Assembly: GCA_963723205.1 (NCBI GenBank) | Contig: CAVRQC010000038.1 | Span: 558,001 to 622,000, forward strand | Reading direction: 5' to 3' | Origin: CAVQBP01 sp963723205 | GTDB taxonomy: Bacteria; Bacteroidota; Ignavibacteria; Ignavibacteriales; Ignavibacteriaceae | DNA: 64,000 bases | In this document: positions 18,991-26,890 of the stretch, piece by piece | How positions within the stretch are numbered: position 1 is the stretch's first letter | Layout: each line of letters starts with the position of its first letter | Position numbers and translations under genes: made by a program | Notes under the pieces: generated by a model | Database searches by the model: none | What the model was told of the DNA's origin: nothing | Seen by the model: only the letters and a program-made list of their open reading frames with translations

Positions 18991-19743
18991 TTAAAATTCA
19001 TGATACAAACCCAGGTAATAGGCAAAATGTTTGTATGATGTGATTCCGTTTCCGGCATCACCCGAGAATAAAAGCTGGTAACTTTTAACTATTGTCACTG
19101 CACCGCCTATATGAAGTCCTGTATATCCTTTTGAATTGATAGTAGAGGCTGTTTGGTGGAAAGTTTCCATTCCCAGATAAAAATTATCTGAAAAATTATA
19201 CTGCACCTGCACGCCGTAAAACTGCCAGTTTTTATTGTCAGTACCCGGATTAATCCAGTAACCTCCCCCGGTACATACTGTCCAGTTTCCTATATCTTTT
19301 TGAAACCAGAGTGGAAGATATAATTGAGTTTTTCCATTACCTAAACTTTCAGAAGCATTTCCAGTCGGAAGTTCAGCAATGGGAAAAGTAGCTATTGCAG
19401 GCATTACATCTGTTTGTTCAACAAAACGATATTTCACTCCTATTTCAGTATCGCCATAACCAATATGATTTTTGCCATCTTTTGGGTTGTCAAATGCCAT
19501 GGGAAAGATTATATGAAATTGAGTATTTGGTAATAAACCGTAGTTAAACTCCATAGCTGGTCCAATCCCGTTTATTCCTCCGCCATCAGTAACTCCCGTT
19601 GAGAATAGATATAATTCATGCATACCGAGATCAACCGGGATTGGATCATCAGTCCGCCAGGGCGGGCCTCCGGCAAAAATTATTTGAGTAAATATAATTA
19701 AGTAAAAAACTATAAATCTGAATCTGTTATTTTTTGTCTTCAT
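18991..19743 (-). CDS. outer-membrane beta-barrel protein (MetA-pathway/transporter-like)
   Basis: 250 residues with a signal peptide (about 1-24, ending in 'IIFAGG'). The mature part begins 'PPWRTDDPIPVDLGMHELYLFS' in pieces typical of small outer-membrane barrel proteins of the putative 'MetA-pathway of phenol degradation' group. It then alternates amphipathic beta strands ('GIGPAMEFNYGLLPNTQFHIIFP', 'GDTEIGVKYRF') and ends with 'YLGLYHEF', a C-terminal aromatic residue typical of outer-membrane barrels. The cargo is unknown. It is a single gene convergent with the esterase, with a 32-bp gap between stop codons. Confidence 0.75.
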   Translation of the reverse strand: MKTKNNRFRFIVFYLIIFTQIIFAGGPPWRTDDPIPVDLGMHELYLFSTGVTDGGGINGIGPAMEFNYGLLPNTQFHIIFPMAFDNPKDGKNHIGYGDTEIGVKYRFVEQTDVMPAIATFPIAELPTGNASESLGNGKTQLYLPLWFQKDIGNWTVCTGGGYWINPGTDNKNWQFYGVQVQYNFSDNFYLGMETFHQTASTINSKGYTGLHIGGAVTIVKSYQLLFSGDAGNGITSYKHFAYYLGLYHEF

Positions 19744-19980
19744 TTTATTATTAATACCCCAAACCGCGTGTATTCATAATTTATAATATCTTAATAATGA
19801 TAGGTTTAAACCTAACATCTAACTCGGGTATTTTAAAATGATAATGCTCACAATAGTCTTTCAGCATAAGCTCATAACAAATATTTATGATTAATTTTTA
19901 TTCTTTATTTGACATGACAATTACTTAAGATTAGATATTCATTTATCAAATTTGAAAAAAAAGGCAGGTTAAAAGTCAGT

Positions 19981-22179
19981 TTATGTATTAAATGTTATTG
20001 CGTATTCAGTACCGAAATCATTATTTAATTCAATTAAACCTTTATGTTGATCTACAAGTGCTACAACTATTTGAAGACCAAGAGTATCGGAATTTTTAAA
20101 ATCAACATTAGCTGGTAATCCTATCCCATTATCTTTGATAACCAGAATAAATTTACCATCACACCCTGATTCTAATTTAATTGATAATTCGCAGACATTT
20201 CCATCCCTGCTTAAACCATCGGGGAATGCATATTTAAATGCATTGGAAACAAGTTCGTTGATGATCAGCCCTATATTTAGTACCATATCTACAGGCAACT
20301 CAATATCTTCAACATCAATATTAAGATTAATCTTATTGGAATTAAATTTAAAAGAACTTAGTAAACTTGAAACAAGTTCATTAATATAATTTGCAAAATT
20401 GATGTGCGTTAAATCTTTTGAGAGATATAGTTTTTGATGAATCAAGGCCATTGATCTTATCCTGTTCTGACTTTCGATAAATATTTCACGAGCTTCGTCG
20501 TCTTTAATATAAGAAGATTGAAGTCTTAGAAGGCTTGAAATAACCTGCAAATTATTTTTAACCCGGTGATGAATCTCTTTCAGTAAAGTTACCTTTTCAG
20601 TTAAAGATAGTTCTATTTGCTGGCGTGATTGTTTTCTTTCTGTTATATCATAACAGGAACCAATATACCCTAAAAAATTTCCATCTGGGGTAAAACGCGG
20701 GATCCCGGTATCAAAAATCCACCGGTATTGACCATCAAATCTCTTTAATCTGTATTCACTATTAAATTCTTTTCTCTCCTTAAAAGAATCATTATAATTT
20801 TTACATACAAAGTCTTTATCTTCCGGCTGAACTGAATCCAACCAATCATTACTCAATTCCTGCTCAAGGTTATTGCCTGTAAATTCCAGCCACCGGCGGT
20901 TATAATATATTCGCGATTTATTTATATCCGACATCCACATCATGGCCGGGGCGTTATCAGCTAAACTTCTGAACCTGGCTTCACTTTCAAGAAGTGTTTC
21001 CCGGGCTTTTTTCCTTTCTGTAATATCACGTGCAAAAGCACAGTAATAATTTTTTCCGGAATACTCTAAGAAATTAAATTCAACTTCAACCGGGACTTTG
21101 TTTTCATCTTTAGTACTGAAATAGTGCTCTGTTATCATGGATTTATTTTTAATGGCACGGAATTTTTCAAGGTTAAAATCATTATCAATAAGAACAAAAG
21201 GAAGTCCTATGATTTCATCCTTTGAGTAATTCAATTTCAGGCATATAGTATCATTAACATCTGTTATATATCCATCCGGGCTGATCCAGAGAATTAGATC
21301 CTCAGCCCTGTCTACGGAAAACCTGGTTAATTGAAGCGCTTCTTCTTTTTGTTTTAACCTGCTGAAAAGTGTATTGAAAGGATTGTTTAGGCCGACAACA
21401 ATAATTGCTTTATAAATAACGTAAAAAGAAAATATCTTAAGCATATGCCCGGCAAAGTTAAAGGTTCCGTATGCTGTTGTATACAATGTAAAAATTAATT
21501 CGGATAGTATTGTCAGTGCTATTGAAAATTCAATCATGTAAAAAAGATACTTATCAAAGCTATCCTTTTTAATATATAGAAAGTACATAGCCGTAACTAA
21601 CATTAATGAAATAACATACTCGCTTATTTTCTTAAAAGGAGTCAGACCGTATCCTTCTATAAAACTCTGTGGGAAAATTCTCCAATAAAAAATTGATATT
21701 AATAATAATACCGTAATAATTACATATATATAAAGAATATAAGAAGTACGAACTTTCTTCCCTATAAAAAAAGGAGCAGCTAAAAATGTTATACTCTCCA
21801 TAAAACGGGAAGCAATCCAGAGTTGAGTGGGTAGGTTCGTTGTATGACCAGGTATTATATTTATCCCCTTGTATGTAAAAGTATGAATTAAATCGAGAAA
21901 GCCGACGAATAAGAGAGCAATACCAATTATTATAAAGAAATTATTATCAATGTAGCGGCGGGAATTCCAAATAACCAAAAATATGCTGCAAGAAATGATA
22001 ATACTGAAACTTTCTGCCAGGCTGTGGAACAGCAGATAATTATCCAAACTAGTTAAATAAAGTATAACTGTTACAAGAATTAGAATTAACGAAAAACCAA
22101 TTGTTCCGGTTTTAATAAACCGGATGAACTTTCTCTTTTTATTTAGATTTTCGTTATTATAAATTTGCTCCCTTATCAT
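19981..22179 (-). CDS. MASE3-PAS-PAS-HisKA_2 sensor histidine kinase
   Basis: 732 residues. Residues about 20-265 hold eight or so membrane helices of the MASE3 type (signature 'HTFTYKGI' and 'LWIASRFMES'). Two PAS domains follow (about 290-395 and 400-520), and the second has a PAC end ('YIGSCYDITERKQ'). The kinase core has the HisKA_2 phosphoacceptor motif 'EIHHRVKNNLQVISSLLRLQ' and an HATPase_c domain with N box 'NELVSNAFKYAFP' and G box 'DNGIGLP'. HisKA_2 kinases often signal through partner response regulators or PAS relays. No regulator gene is adjacent, so it is an orphan. The input signal is unknown. Confidence 0.93.
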   Translation of the reverse strand: MIREQIYNNENLNKKRKFIRFIKTGTIGFSLILILVTVILYLTSLDNYLLFHSLAESFSIIISCSIFLVIWNSRRYIDNNFFIIIGIALLFVGFLDLIHTFTYKGINIIPGHTTNLPTQLWIASRFMESITFLAAPFFIGKKVRTSYILYIYVIITVLLLISIFYWRIFPQSFIEGYGLTPFKKISEYVISLMLVTAMYFLYIKKDSFDKYLFYMIEFSIALTILSELIFTLYTTAYGTFNFAGHMLKIFSFYVIYKAIIVVGLNNPFNTLFSRLKQKEEALQLTRFSVDRAEDLILWISPDGYITDVNDTICLKLNYSKDEIIGLPFVLIDNDFNLEKFRAIKNKSMITEHYFSTKDENKVPVEVEFNFLEYSGKNYYCAFARDITERKKARETLLESEARFRSLADNAPAMMWMSDINKSRIYYNRRWLEFTGNNLEQELSNDWLDSVQPEDKDFVCKNYNDSFKERKEFNSEYRLKRFDGQYRWIFDTGIPRFTPDGNFLGYIGSCYDITERKQSRQQIELSLTEKVTLLKEIHHRVKNNLQVISSLLRLQSSYIKDDEAREIFIESQNRIRSMALIHQKLYLSKDLTHINFANYINELVSSLLSSFKFNSNKINLNIDVEDIELPVDMVLNIGLIINELVSNAFKYAFPDGLSRDGNVCELSIKLESGCDGKFILVIKDNGIGLPANVDFKNSDTLGLQIVVALVDQHKGLIELNNDFGTEYAITFNT

Positions 22180-22381
22180 CTTCCCTCTTTTATTTTAGAA
22201 GTAATTGTATATTGATTCGGGATTTCAAGTGAGTAATAAATTAAAAATCAATTTAAATCTTTAATTTATTTTATTCAATAAAACACGGTAAACAATACAA
22301 AAAGTTCATTCCCGTTATTCTTTTGGTTATAATTTAAGCTGATAATGATATAAAAAGAATTTTAAAAAAATAATTTTGTAG

Positions 22382-23341
22382 TTATAATTTTGATTTAACT
22401 CTGAAAATTCCCCTGAGAGTTCCTGCAAATAAATAATTGTCGGGTGAGACAGCCAGAGTGAAAATATGTTTATTAGTTAATCCTGAATCAATAGCAGCCC
22501 AATTTTCTCCATTATCAATAGAGCGGTATACTCCACCCTTCCATGTTCCTGCAAATATATGTCCTGAATTATTTATTGTAAGCGTAGTAATCTCAGTGTT
22601 AGTTAAACCTGCATTAAAACTTATCCATGTTTCTCCATTATCTTCACTGCGGAAAAAACCTCCTAAATCGGTTCCGGCATCCAGATTACCATTTTTATCA
22701 TAAATTAAAGAATAAACCGGCCAATTTCCCATTCCATTGTTTTTCAAATTCCAGGTTTTGCCATTATCATCGGAACGGTAGACGCCGGTACCGCCCGCAA
22801 ATACAATATCTTTCGTATTGATTAATAGTGAAGAATACCGGTTATATTCAGCGCCGGGAAAAACCTTCGTCCATTCTTCATAGCTTGAGTCAGATATATA
22901 AATACCATCCGCTACAGTTCCTGCAAATATTATATTTTTACTATTAACAGCAAGTGATGTTACAGATATACCCTGTAGACCAATATAATTCCAAGTATCC
23001 CCATTATCTTCAGATATAAAAATTCCTTTTAAAGATGTGCCTGCTAATACATATCCATCCGGACGGATACAAAAACAAGTAACAATGTTTTCAGATATAT
23101 CCTGGTTAATATAATTCCAGCTTTGCCCATTATCTGATGATTTATACAATCCGTAATTTGTTCCTGCAAGTCCACTATTGTCCTTTAAAAAAACCATCGA
23201 AAAAATTTCGCTGCTGTCAAGTCCGGTTGAAGTCCAGCTAACATCCGGTACAGCAGGTGAAGCAACGGGATTCACTTCTTTATCGGTTTGCGTACAGGCG
23301 GCAAATATTAAGCATACACAAAATGTAATTATTATTTTCAA
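22382..23341 (-). CDS. BNR/Asp-box beta-propeller lipoprotein
   Basis: 319 residues. The N-terminus has a lipoprotein signal with the lipobox-like 'IFAAC' (Cys about 16). Six or so Asp-box repeats follow (for example 'SSDNGQSW', 'SEDNGDTW', 'SDDNGKTW', 'SIDNGENW') spaced about 45 residues apart, predicting a six- to seven-bladed propeller like sialidase-type or Ycf48-like folds. There are no catalytic residues of sialidases in view, so a binding or assembly role at the cell envelope is more likely. It is a single gene. Confidence 0.85.
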   Translation of the reverse strand: MKIIITFCVCLIFAACTQTDKEVNPVASPAVPDVSWTSTGLDSSEIFSMVFLKDNSGLAGTNYGLYKSSDNGQSWNYINQDISENIVTCFCIRPDGYVLAGTSLKGIFISEDNGDTWNYIGLQGISVTSLAVNSKNIIFAGTVADGIYISDSSYEEWTKVFPGAEYNRYSSLLINTKDIVFAGGTGVYRSDDNGKTWNLKNNGMGNWPVYSLIYDKNGNLDAGTDLGGFFRSEDNGETWISFNAGLTNTEITTLTINNSGHIFAGTWKGGVYRSIDNGENWAAIDSGLTNKHIFTLAVSPDNYLFAGTLRGIFRVKSKL

Positions 23342-23415
23342 TGAATTACTAAAAGAATTAATATTTTAAGCTGCTGAACTACGAATGGAATTGTTATTAA
23401 CTTATAAAATATTGT

Positions 23416-24288
23416 TTATAATTTAATTATCAAAGGATTAAAAGCTTTTGAAACTATCATAACTTTATCACCGGTTTCTAGCTCTTCTATTTCCTCTTGT
23501 GTAGCAATAACTTTTATAATGTTATTACCGACAAGTACACTTACTATAAATACTACATCATCACTTTCAATCTTCAGAACATCCCCGGTAAATCTGAATT
23601 TACCGCTGATATACTTTTCCTTAAATACTTCTGTCGCAATTCCTTCATTAGTTATTTTTCCTTTGTTTAATCTAACAACTCTATCGGACATTTTGAATAT
23701 CTCAGAAATATCGTGACTAACAAGAATTGTGGTTAAATTAAATAACCGATGAACTTTTAAAATGTAATCCTGAAGTTTCAATCGCATTTCATTGTCAAGA
23801 GCCGACAAAGGTTCATCAAGAAGAAGAATTTCCGGTTTTCTAACTATAGCCCTTGCTAAAGATGCACGCTGTTTTTGCCCTCCCGAAAGAGTTGACGGGT
23901 AACGATCTTTAAGCAATTCCAGTTCCATTATATCCATAATTTCATTCACGTGGTTAATATCCTTATCCCCATTTAAAGCAAATTTAATATTTTCATAAAT
24001 AGTCATGTTTGGGAATAATGAATAATCCTGGAAAACAAAACCAACATTCCTTTTCTGCGGAGGGAGAAATAATTTTTTTCCGGTTTCGAGCCATACTTTT
24101 TTATCAACAATTATTTTTCCTTTATCGGGTTGAATAAGTCCGGCAATTAATCTAAGAATAGTGGTTTTACCGGCACCGGAATGTCCTTCAATTGTAATGA
24201 ATTCACCTTCGTTTATCCTCAGCTTTACATCGAGAGGCAGATCGCCATCAGAAGTTTTTAAAATTTTATAAAGCTCAAGATCTATCAT
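23416..24288 (-). CDS. modC: molybdate ABC transporter ATP-binding protein ModC
   Basis: 290 residues. The ABC ATPase domain has a Walker A 'GHSGAGKTT' (35-43), signature 'LSGGQKQR' (134-141), Walker B 'ILLLDEP' (154-160) and H-loop 'VSHD'. The C-terminal ~65 residues are one TOBE/Mop domain, which in ModC binds molybdate and inhibits transport. It powers molybdate import with ModB and ModA. Its start overlaps the end of modB by four bases. It is the last gene of a four-gene operon (modA, di-TOBE, modB, modC), next to the molybdenum cofactor and molybdoenzyme genes. Tungstate as cargo cannot be excluded. Confidence 0.93.
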   Translation of the reverse strand: MIDLELYKILKTSDGDLPLDVKLRINEGEFITIEGHSGAGKTTILRLIAGLIQPDKGKIIVDKKVWLETGKKLFLPPQKRNVGFVFQDYSLFPNMTIYENIKFALNGDKDINHVNEIMDIMELELLKDRYPSTLSGGQKQRASLARAIVRKPEILLLDEPLSALDNEMRLKLQDYILKVHRLFNLTTILVSHDISEIFKMSDRVVRLNKGKITNEGIATEVFKEKYISGKFRFTGDVLKIESDDVVFIVSVLVGNNIIKVIATQEEIEELETGDKVMIVSKAFNPLIIKL

Positions 24289-24959
24289 ATTCTCCCTGAC
24301 TTCAAATATCTCCGGTTAAAAATATAAACAGTTAAAAGAATTAAAAAAGTTATTACAAATAAAATCAAAGCATAAACATTTGCATTATGGTAATTGAGAG
24401 TTTCGACTTCATCATAAATTGCAAGCGAAGCCACTCTAGTTTTTCCGGGAATGTTCCCACCTATCATAAGAACAATTCCAAACTCGCCAATCGTATGTGC
24501 AAAGCTTAATACGATCCCGGTTAATAATGAAGGTTTAATATTCGGCAGTAAAACCTTAATTAATGTATTAAATTTGGATTTACCTAAAGTGTATGAAGCT
24601 TCCTTCAATGATACAGGCAGATTTTCCAATCCGGATTGAATCGGATTAACCATAAAAGGTAAGCTATAGATCATCGAAGCAAGCACCAAACCTTCAAACG
24701 AAAATACAAGCCTGACATTAAATATTTTTTCAAGCATTCCACCAAAGAAATAGTTTGGAGAAAAAGCAACAAGAATATAAAAGCCTAAAACTGTCGGCGG
24801 TAAAACAAGCGGCATGCTTATTAATGCCGATATTGCAGGTTTTAATTTGAAATTTTTGTCTGCCAACCAGTAAGCCAGCGGAATCGATAAAACAAATAGT
24901 ATTGCAGTTGTTATAGCTGCTAATTCAAAACTTAATATGATAGGATTAAGATCTGTCAT
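24285..24959 (-). CDS. modB: molybdate ABC transporter permease ModB
   Basis: 224 residues with about five to six membrane helices. The cytoplasmic coupling (EAA) loop reads 'EASYTLGKSKFNTLIKVLLP', and the following 'FAHTIGEFGIVLMIGGNIPG' is a ModB/CysT-type hallmark. It forms the membrane channel for molybdate together with ModC and ModA. The gene overlaps modC by four bases and the upstream di-TOBE gene by fourteen bases, so translation is coupled. Confidence 0.93.
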   Translation of the reverse strand: MTDLNPIILSFELAAITTAILFVLSIPLAYWLADKNFKLKPAISALISMPLVLPPTVLGFYILVAFSPNYFFGGMLEKIFNVRLVFSFEGLVLASMIYSLPFMVNPIQSGLENLPVSLKEASYTLGKSKFNTLIKVLLPNIKPSLLTGIVLSFAHTIGEFGIVLMIGGNIPGKTRVASLAIYDEVETLNYHNANVYALILFVITFLILLTVYIFNRRYLKSGRI

Positions 24960-25356
24960 ACGGTGCTAAAAGAACTTCGTTGGTTTTTACTAATGCAAGA
25001 ACATCATCATTCTCTTTCAGTTCAAGCTGTTCAACTGCTCCTGTCGTAATAACAGAAACAATTTTTCTTGAATTAAAATCCAGGATAATTTTACTTAAAA
25101 GTTTACCCTTTTCTATTTCTTTAATTATACAGGGAATTTTGTTCTGCAGACTTATTCTGCCTTTCAAATCTTTTGCAATACTTACTTCCGATTCTTTAAA
25201 CATAATACTAATTTTATTTCCTGTCTTCAGAAATGGAACTGTTTCAGGAGTTTCAATAATGATTGATTTAAAAATAATCCCATCAACAATCATTTCAACG
25301 ATTGAAAAATGTTCGTCGCTCTTTATATTACTAATCTCACCTACAAGATTATTCAT
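24946..25356 (-). CDS. stand-alone di-TOBE (Mop) molybdate-binding protein
   Basis: 136 residues consisting of two tandem TOBE/Mop-type beta domains (about 1-68 and 70-136). The first begins 'NNLVGEISNIK' and the second has 'LDFNSRKIVSVITTGAVEQLELKENDDVLALVKTNEV' in parts. There is no helix-turn-helix, so it is not a full ModE. Di-Mop proteins bind molybdate or tungstate as storage or buffering proteins. Placement between modA and modB, overlapping modA by one base and modB by fourteen, supports a role in molybdate handling. Key binding residues cannot be checked by eye. Confidence 0.75.
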   Translation of the reverse strand: MNNLVGEISNIKSDEHFSIVEMIVDGIIFKSIIIETPETVPFLKTGNKISIMFKESEVSIAKDLKGRISLQNKIPCIIKEIEKGKLLSKIILDFNSRKIVSVITTGAVEQLELKENDDVLALVKTNEVLLAPYDRS

Positions 25357-26132
25357 TAATTCACTATATACCCAAAGTTTGACAAAATAGATTTTGCTTT
25401 AGTTGAAAATAAAAAATCATAAAATTTTTTTGATGCTCTTCTATGATTTTTATAACCATATTTTAAAATCACGCAACCCTGTTTAATCGGTTTATATGCA
25501 TCATGTTCAATTTCCATCCATTCCCCCTTCTCTTTCATTTGTGGAGAAATAACCACCGACTTTGCAGTAAAACCTGCTTCAACTGCTTTTGAGTAAATAA
25601 ACTGATTTGTTGACGCTATACTTTCACCATATATCAACTTGTTTTTAATTTTCTCATAAATTCCAAAGTGTTTCATTGCTTCAATTGATGCAATTCCGTA
25701 AGGAGCAGTTCTGGGGTTTGCAATTGCAATCTTAGAAACCCTATTTGATAAAAGAACATTTAATTCTTTATCGAACATGATACCCTTTTTCATTGTCCAT
25801 ATTACTAATGAACCCTCAGCATATACTTTTGGTGAATCAACAGCATCTTTATTTGAATACAATGATAAAGGATATTTCATATCAGCAGATACAAAAATAT
25901 CATAAGGAGCACCTTCTTTTATTTGTGCAGTAAGCTGTCCTGATGAACCTATAATTACCGAGACATCAATACCGGTTTCCTCATTAAATTCTGCTTTTAA
26001 TTCCTCCATTGCATATTGAACATTTGCAGCTGCTGCTATTGTGATTTGCTGCTGTGCAAATACATTTTCACCCAAAATTATAAAGAAGATGAAATTCAGA
26101 ATTAAAAGAAAATACTTATTTTTTAAATCCAT
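25356..26132 (-). CDS. modA: molybdate ABC transporter substrate-binding protein ModA
   Basis: 258 residues. The signal peptide is about residues 1-26 ('ENVFAQQQ'). Family hallmarks are 'ITIAAAANVQYAMEEL' and 'VIIGSSGQLTAQIKEGAPYDIFVSAD', which bind the oxyanion through serine and backbone contacts, and later 'IAIANPRTAPYG'. It captures molybdate in the periplasm and hands it to ModBC. First gene of the operon. A 20-bp palindromic element lies about 160 bases upstream, in the gap shared with the Rieske gene. Related substrates (tungstate) are possible. Confidence 0.92.
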   Translation of the reverse strand: MDLKNKYFLLILNFIFFIILGENVFAQQQITIAAAANVQYAMEELKAEFNEETGIDVSVIIGSSGQLTAQIKEGAPYDIFVSADMKYPLSLYSNKDAVDSPKVYAEGSLVIWTMKKGIMFDKELNVLLSNRVSKIAIANPRTAPYGIASIEAMKHFGIYEKIKNKLIYGESIASTNQFIYSKAVEAGFTAKSVVISPQMKEKGEWMEIEHDAYKPIKQGCVILKYGYKNHRRASKKFYDFLFSTKAKSILSNFGYIVN

Positions 26133-26279
26133 AAATTATGCCCAAGAACCCATTTTCTTTAAGAATTGGGTTTATTAGTATTTCCCGCTTAAAAGAATAA
26201 ATTTTGAAAATATTCTTGTGTTTGAAAAATAAAATCATAAAAAATCTGAAATAAAATCTAATATCAAAGACTACTTTTA

Positions 26280-26310
26280 TGGCAGAAAAATTGATATTTA
26301 TAAATATCAA
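26280..26310 (+). promoter_or_regulatory. TGGCA-N6-palindrome element, copy 1 (upstream of Rieske gene / mod operon)
   Basis: TGGCA at 26280-26284, six bases, then the perfect 20-bp inverted repeat with half-sites TTGATATTTA / TAAATATCAA at 26291-26310. It lies 130 bases before the Rieske ATG and about 160 before the divergent modA ATG. The same arrangement recurs at 29822 and 34493. The 308-bp gap holds no gene I can support besides this. Confidence 0.8.
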
Positions 26311-26440
26311 ATATTAGACCGGTATTAATAACACAAATGCAGAGATAATATTTTACTAATAAATTTTATATTAAGAAATGAGATTTTATTTTGTTTTTTT
26401 TGTAAAAAGGTGTTATCTCTTTAATTAGAAATTAAATAAT

Positions 26441-26890
26441 ATGTCAAAAGAAATAGATAAAACATCCGGACAACTTCCCAATGCTAAAAACAAAAAAATT
26501 CCCAGGAAAAAGTTCTTTCAAAGAATCGGGTTGACTGCTTTAATTCCTCTCGGTGGTATCTGGTTTTCAACTTCAAAACGAACAATGTTGAGAGAGAAAC
26601 AAGTAAAAAAAATAGTAATTCCTCCTAACATTCCTGCAGGCATTTCTTTCTTTGATTCAGCTATTGTTTCAAAGAAATCAGGACAAATAAAAATTTTTTC
26701 AGCAAAATGTACTCATCTTGGATGCATAATTAATAAATCTGAAGATAATCACTTAGTATGTCCGTGCCATGGCTCGCAGTATACTTTTGACGGCAAACCT
26801 GTTAAAGGACCTGCCAACAAAGGTTTAAATGAATTACCATTTAAGATAGATACTCAAACTGGAGAGATAATGGTAAATGTCCAGGTTTAA
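26441..26890 (+). CDS. Rieske [2Fe-2S] protein of a cytochrome bc-type complex
   Basis: 149 residues. An N-terminal basic region with 'RKKFFQRIG' and one hydrophobic segment (about 29-42) anchors it to the membrane. The Rieske cluster ligands are visible as Cys90-x-His92 in 'CTHLGC' and Cys107/His110 in 'CPCHGS', with Cys95 and Cys109 forming the usual disulfide. It takes electrons from quinol at the outer face of the membrane. Its end overlaps the start of the cytochrome b fusion gene by fourteen bases, so the two subunits are made together. The only DNA element seen upstream is the conserved palindrome 130 bases before the ATG. Confidence 0.95.
   Translation: MSKEIDKTSGQLPNAKNKKIPRKKFFQRIGLTALIPLGGIWFSTSKRTMLREKQVKKIVIPPNIPAGISFFDSAIVSKKSGQIKIFSAKCTHLGCIINKSEDNHLVCPCHGSQYTFDGKPVKGPANKGLNELPFKIDTQTGEIMVNVQV

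Noticed and set aside
24980..25390. Plus-strand 136-codon frame over the di-TOBE gene
   Set aside because: Serine/leucine-rich shadow of the minus-strand operon gene.
26116..26310. 64-codon minus-strand frame upstream of modA
   Set aside because: It overlaps the modA start and the regulatory palindrome, has low-complexity F/I/K composition and no ribosome-binding site.
26291..26310. FNR/CRP binding site
   Set aside because: FNR sites have TTGAT and ATCAA separated by four bases; here the separation is ten.
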